From positions 195,588,143 to 195,652,142 of the forward strand of contig NC_071387.1 in assembly GCF_022682495.2 (NCBI RefSeq): a DNA stretch of 64,000 nt, written 5' to 3'. Origin of the DNA: Desmodus rotundus (taxonomy: Eukaryota > Chordata > Mammalia > Chiroptera > Phyllostomidae). Shown in pieces: positions 60,000-64,000 of this stretch. Every line of letters begins with the position of its first letter. Position 1 is the first letter of the stretch. The notes beneath the pieces are model-generated. The model was not told where the DNA came from, did no database searches, and saw only the letters and a program-made list of their open reading frames with translations. The translations under genes and the position numbers were made by a program.

Positions 60000-60810
60000 G
60001 TGGAGTAAATAAGGAGACAAATCTGGAAACAAGTAGAGGTCACCTGTCTGTGTGTCTGGCTGTGGTTCCAGCGGTGACAAAATTACCGCTGGTGAACTTG
60101 CTCCTCTTGTGGGTTGACTGCAGTGACTCTGACTTGTAAAGGTTGAGGAGGACGGACGATAGCAAACCAAGGCAGGGAGAGGAGGAGGCAGACATGTTTC
60201 GCCCACTCACTCAGCAGTCTCAAGCCCGGTCCGACTATATTGCCAGGTGTTCCAACACCACAGGAAACACCATGCCGACAGGGCAGGAGGGCAGTCCTTG
60301 AAATTCTGTGTATGGTCTCCACTACCTGGGACAGAAGGCCTTTGAAACAGTGCTTTCATCCCAAGGTCTGAAAGGTGGGAAAGGACCCATAGTGCCCAAA
60401 GGAAGAAGCCTGTAAACACCTTTGGGTATCCCACCCCTCCCGCCCCCTTGGAAAAGCTGGCACTACTTTTACCTGTCAATCAATATTTAATTTCTTCACC
60501 TCCATCCAGCTAACTATATGAGTCCTCAGAACAAAGGAATCACTCCCTTAGCCTCTGGCCACCTGGGTGCTGGCCACCCTTGCTCGTGCCACCCCTGTGC
60601 TTGCCACTCCTGACCTTGTCACCCCTGCCCTTGCCACCCTTGCTCTTGCCTTTCTCCCCCACCTCACCAAGGCCATTCTCTTCCATTAGAAGGTATCACC
60701 ACCAAACCCTGCTTGCACACTCACAGATTTGCTAATCTGTAATTCTTTACTGCGTTGTCAAGAAAAACTGAGTTTCTCCTGTAACACGCTGACCCTAATA
60801 CACACAAAGG
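60000..60810 (+). other. GC-rich LTR-like block (family unknown)
   Basis: The block is markedly GC-rich against its neighbours. Its right part (CAGATTTGCTAATCTGTAATT, CTTTACTGCGTTGTCAAG, TTTCTCCTGTAACACGCTGACC) looks like the R-U5 region of a retroviral LTR in plus orientation, with a polyadenylation signal decayed to AATTCT. A TATA-like CTATATGAG is at about 60513-60521. A 15-bp minisatellite lies inside. An 8-bp hairpin, CCAGCGGT with ACCGCTGG, is at 60068-60092. Overlapping minus frames (60206, 60322, 60479) show no known domain. Ends and target-site duplication were not found. Confidence 0.35.
60558..60647. repeat. 15-bp minisatellite, six units
   Basis: Six consecutive units of exactly 15 bases, GCCACCCTTGCTCTT-like, start at 60558, 60573, 60588, 60603, 60618 and 60633. 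Each starts G(C/T)CAC. Units differ by several substitutions, the first most of all. Because 15 is a multiple of three, the plus strand reads as a five-residue Ala-Thr-Pro-x-Leu-like repeat in one frame, but no start or longer frame supports coding. Confidence 0.93.
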
Positions 60811-62660
60811 AGAGCCAAAGGAGCTGCATTTCCATTTAAAAATGGTTCAAAATCTTGTAAAATTTAAAAAGGAAGCAAATAAGTTGAAATGTTCTCAAAT
60901 TATAAACTAAAAATATATTTATTAATATTTTAATTATTGTTTATTTTTTATAAATGTGCTACAACCACAAGTGCAATGTGCAAATATTCAATTTTATTTC
61001 ATATAAAGTATAAGTTGTTTATTTTTTAAAAAACAATATGGCAGTATGTTTTAAATTTGTTGTAATGTCAGTGGTTAAATTGGCCAATAGATTTTCTGTA
61101 TTTTCTTACTCTAATTAAGTATTTATCACAAGATTAAATAAAATTATATTATAATGACTGTACATGCTATTTTAGAGAAGCCTCACATTTTAAAACATGG
61201 TATGGTAACAGATCTCTTTTTTTTAATTTTTAACATTGCTGAAACAAAAATAATATGAAGAACTCAAATTTTGCATTCATAATTGACTGATATAACCTAG
61301 CAATCAAAACACATCCTTATTACTATACAAACTAATTGCAGAAAAAATAAACCTGAAATATTTGCTGTTAAATTAATCCATTGATTGCATCCCAATATTT
61401 CTACTTAAAACAATTTTGATCAGCCAAATGTCCAAATGCTCTCTCTATATATATTCCTTTAAGACACAACATGTTTTATAGATTCCACGCTTCAATCAAA
61501 GTTATATATTTTCTTATAGGTAAGCAGGTTAAATAAGTCTGATCTTTTAGTGTGAGAAGCAAACATTTCACTAAGACTAGGTTTATTGTGTGTGTGTTGT
61601 GGTGGTTGTGTCTCAGTGCAAAAGTAAAATGATTACATTTTTAGCAAAAACAGGCACTGATTTTTAAAATATTAATAAGACAGTAAGTGAACCTTGGTTA
61701 AATTTTGGCCTCATTCTTCATTTGAGAGAAATCAGCCCTATTTGTTCATTCATGTGAGTTTCACACAGTGCACAGAGAAAATATGCTGAGGGAAAGTCCT
61801 TTCTGAAGTTCAACAGTTATGTGGGCTCAGAGATTGAAACTTTGAAAGAGTCTGGTCTACAGACTTGTGTTAAGCTTCCCATTTTTAATGTTCAAAAAAG
61901 TTTAGTCTTGCAACATTTTCTTCAGTAATGTATTCTCTCCTTTCTATGCCAATGATCTAAAACAGCAATATTAGGACAAAACTTAACTTCTAGGGAAATA
62001 TATTTTATAAGACAATTCCAAGTGGACATCACTCTATTCATTCATTTTGATAGATTTCAAATGTTTAATGTGTGCTATTTAAGTTGGATATCTTAACAGT
62101 CAGAGACAAAGGTCATTTTCACACAAAATACAAAGGTTTAAATTTGTAAACATTGCCCTGTAAATAGTGTCTCTGTGTTTTTAATTATTTTGTCCTTAGA
62201 AGACCTTGGTGAGTAAATTCATATCTTCACTAAAATTAGAGAAAATTGAGACTGAATCACTTATTATCATAAATATGCTTAAAATATCACTAGAATTTAT
62301 AGTGTAATCATGAATGTATTCATTTTCAAGCACTTATGTTAAGATAGGCAGTACAATTTTCCAAAAGTTTAGTTATTTAATATTTATTCTGATCATTGGT
62401 GAAATAATATTATAATAATCAAATTCAAGAATAATTCAATTTAATAAGTTTATTTTCTTTTTCCCTTGGACTATATGTTTAATTTTAATGCATTTTTTAA
62501 AATCATGGGATTATTTATGTTTTTCTAATGCTAACATATATATATATATATAAACACACACGTATACATATATTTTAAGAGGTATACATTTAAGAATTGA
62601 CAAAGATAAGAGAAAAACTTAAATAGTAAATTGTGGTAATATATCCTGGCTATTTTAATT
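60811..62660. other. AT-rich DNA, no gene seen
   Basis: No element is recognised apart from a TG-rich run at about 61587-61606 and an (AT)n run at 62536-62552. Confidence 0.55.
62536..62552. repeat. (AT)n microsatellite
   Basis: A short uninterrupted AT run followed by ACACACA. Confidence 0.9.
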
Positions 62661-63134
62661 TGAAACCGCAAAAGCCGGCACACATGCCGCCTGTCACCTA
62701 CCAGACCCAATACGCAGAGGTAGGAATTGAATCTTTACGGGTGATTTATTCAGATGGTCAGTGATCTGAAAAGACAGCAGGTTTGTACCCCAAAAGACCA
62801 TCTTAAATTCCATTTTATAGCCCTTTTATAAGGAGAAGAAAAGTGTAGGCAAGGGGTTTGGGAATCAGGGAAAAGTTAATCAGATAAAAAGCTGCAGCAC
62901 TCTTTCATCTGTGTCCTGGGTGGTGGAGTCTCACCCTGGAGCACAATGGCTCAGATACCATCTGGATTGCTTGGGACCTCCTGAGCCACAAAGGTGGAAC
63001 TGCTTATGGCCTCCTGGAGTTGAGGTGGGCCATACCTTCAGTTCCTGAAACAAAGGCTTTTATATACATTGTTTACTTAGGTTATTAACTATTACCTGGA
63101 ACTAAAAAGTTTCCTACATTTGAGTCTTCCATCA
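62661..63134 (-). mobile_element. probable solo ERV LTR, antisense
   Basis: On the minus strand the element starts TGATGGAAGACTC (63134) and ends GCGGTTTCA (62661), giving TG...CA termini. AATT occurs directly outside both ends (62657-62660 and 63135-63138), a 4-base duplication typical of gammaretrovirus-like (ERV1) integration. A TATA-like CCTTATAAAAGG lies at about 62822-62833, and an AATAAA at 62745-62750 is followed by a U5-like tail. No polypurine tract or internal gene precedes it, so a solo LTR is favoured. The 4-base match alone is weak, and the 5' boundary could differ. Confidence 0.65.
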
Positions 63135-64000
63135 AATTAAGGTGGGTTGATTTTGTCAAGAAATCAACTGTACCAATCAAAGGAATATTCTTGTTATCTT
63201 AAATTTCTTCAAACTTTAGTGAAATTATATGAATAAACTTTGTCTCTTAACATTTCAGTATCTCTAGAATTTTGACTTTTCTTTGTATCTAACACTTTAG
63301 TCTGAACTTCCATCAGCCTTCACCCAATCTGATATAAAGAAATTTGTTAAGCCCATAGGCTTTAGTTTCTTTTAAACATTGTTTTCACAAAATTTATTTT
63401 TTCATAAAACTTATATGGCACTTCACTTTCTGTTTAAAACCCTTTCCCACTTTCCCATCGCTCTTAGGCTTTGAAAAGCTTTTTAACACGTCCTCCAAGT
63501 GTCATGGTAACTGGACTCCACACACCCCGCCCCATTCTGCACAGGTTATCCCCATTTTCTTAGTTCTAGCTACAGGCATCACCTTTCTGATTCCAGAGTC
63601 CAGTTGCCCCTTGGCCTTTCTACATGACGCATCCCTTTTTTTATAATCATTTTCTCTCTTTTCTACCAGAATCAATTTAAACCATTAACCAAAGGGTAAT
63701 ATTCTTAAACAAAACAAAACAAAACAAAAAAACCTTCCTGATCCCATAACCAGGTTCAATCTCCTTATTGTGTGGTTTTAAAACACCAGAATTCATCATT
63801 TCATTTTTATTACTTTAGCTTTCCCAACAGAAAAGTTGGATGGGAAATACAGTAACAATATCACGTTTAATTCTTCAGCATCGTGAGGTTAAAAAGAGTG
63901 CCACCACATTAGAGGAGACCCGCGATTCTCGTGGCAATGTTGTAGTTGAAGAGAAATGGACTTCAGCTCCGGAGTGGAGGAGTGGCAAAGAAGTGGGGAC
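63135..64000. other. unassigned to window end; (AAAAC)n run
   Basis: There is an (AAAAC)n run at 63707-63732. The rest shows no gene and no recognised repeat. If the LTR boundary at 63134 is wrong, part of this could be retroviral, but no polypurine tract or coding motif was seen. Confidence 0.45.

Noticed and set aside
1..64000. CRISPR array, operon, prophage or other prokaryotic system
   Set aside because: Composition, SINEs, LINEs and LTRs show mammalian nuclear DNA. No regularly spaced identical repeats with unique spacers are present.

Overview
The window is AT-rich mammalian nuclear DNA, almost certainly from a bat (Chiroptera). The best evidence is four copies of a tRNA-derived SINE with the body and tail of the bat VES family (tail: CT-rich run, then AAATAAATAAATAAAATCTTT). 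They sit among mammalian LINE-1, L2, MIR, MaLR/MLT1 LTRs, hAT-Charlie remnants and a mariner fossil. I found no cellular protein-coding gene, exon, tRNA, rRNA or other structural RNA gene. The open frames of 60-129 codons are chance frames or pieces of decayed transposon ORFs. This is gene-desert or deep-intron sequence, so the annotation is mainly a map of repeats.

Layout. 1-5000: unique AT-rich DNA, probable ancient L1 pieces and an MLT1-type LTR beside antisense L1. 5158-5366: VES SINE with target-site duplication. 5690-5965: antisense L1 3' UTR. 9838-10455: mariner fossil on the minus strand. 12050-15495: two antisense L1 pieces, the larger about 3 kb with a recognisable reverse-transcriptase core. 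16700-17980: a long L2 on the plus strand, followed by a MIR at 18431. 20709-21188: a short antisense L1 insertion with duplications and an apparent 3' transduction. 22964-23173: a hAT-Charlie element. 25896-26363: two adjacent antisense VES SINEs. 26593-29155: two LTRs of one family facing away from each other. 29405-30690: a GC-richer LTR-like block carrying another VES SINE. 35300-35640: sense MaLR LTR. 36258-37135: two L1 3' ends. 37140-51000: long AT-rich desert with one 28-bp minisatellite. 51005-56105: L1 3' ends, hAT remnants, a MIR and an inverted (twin-primed) L1. 56110-60810: unassigned CpG-bearing patches, an 18-bp perfect hairpin and a 15-bp minisatellite. 62661-63134: an antisense solo-LTR candidate.

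No genes act together here. What can be read is insertion history: nested and tandem insertions, target-site duplications, twin priming, transduction and local duplication. I saw no convincing undescribed biological system. The items most worth a second look are the L1 3' transduction, the perfect hairpin at 57922-57965, the divergent LTR pair, and the unassigned GC-richer blocks at 29405-30690, 58370-59050 and 60000-60810. Family names come from memory of consensus sequences, not from a database search.
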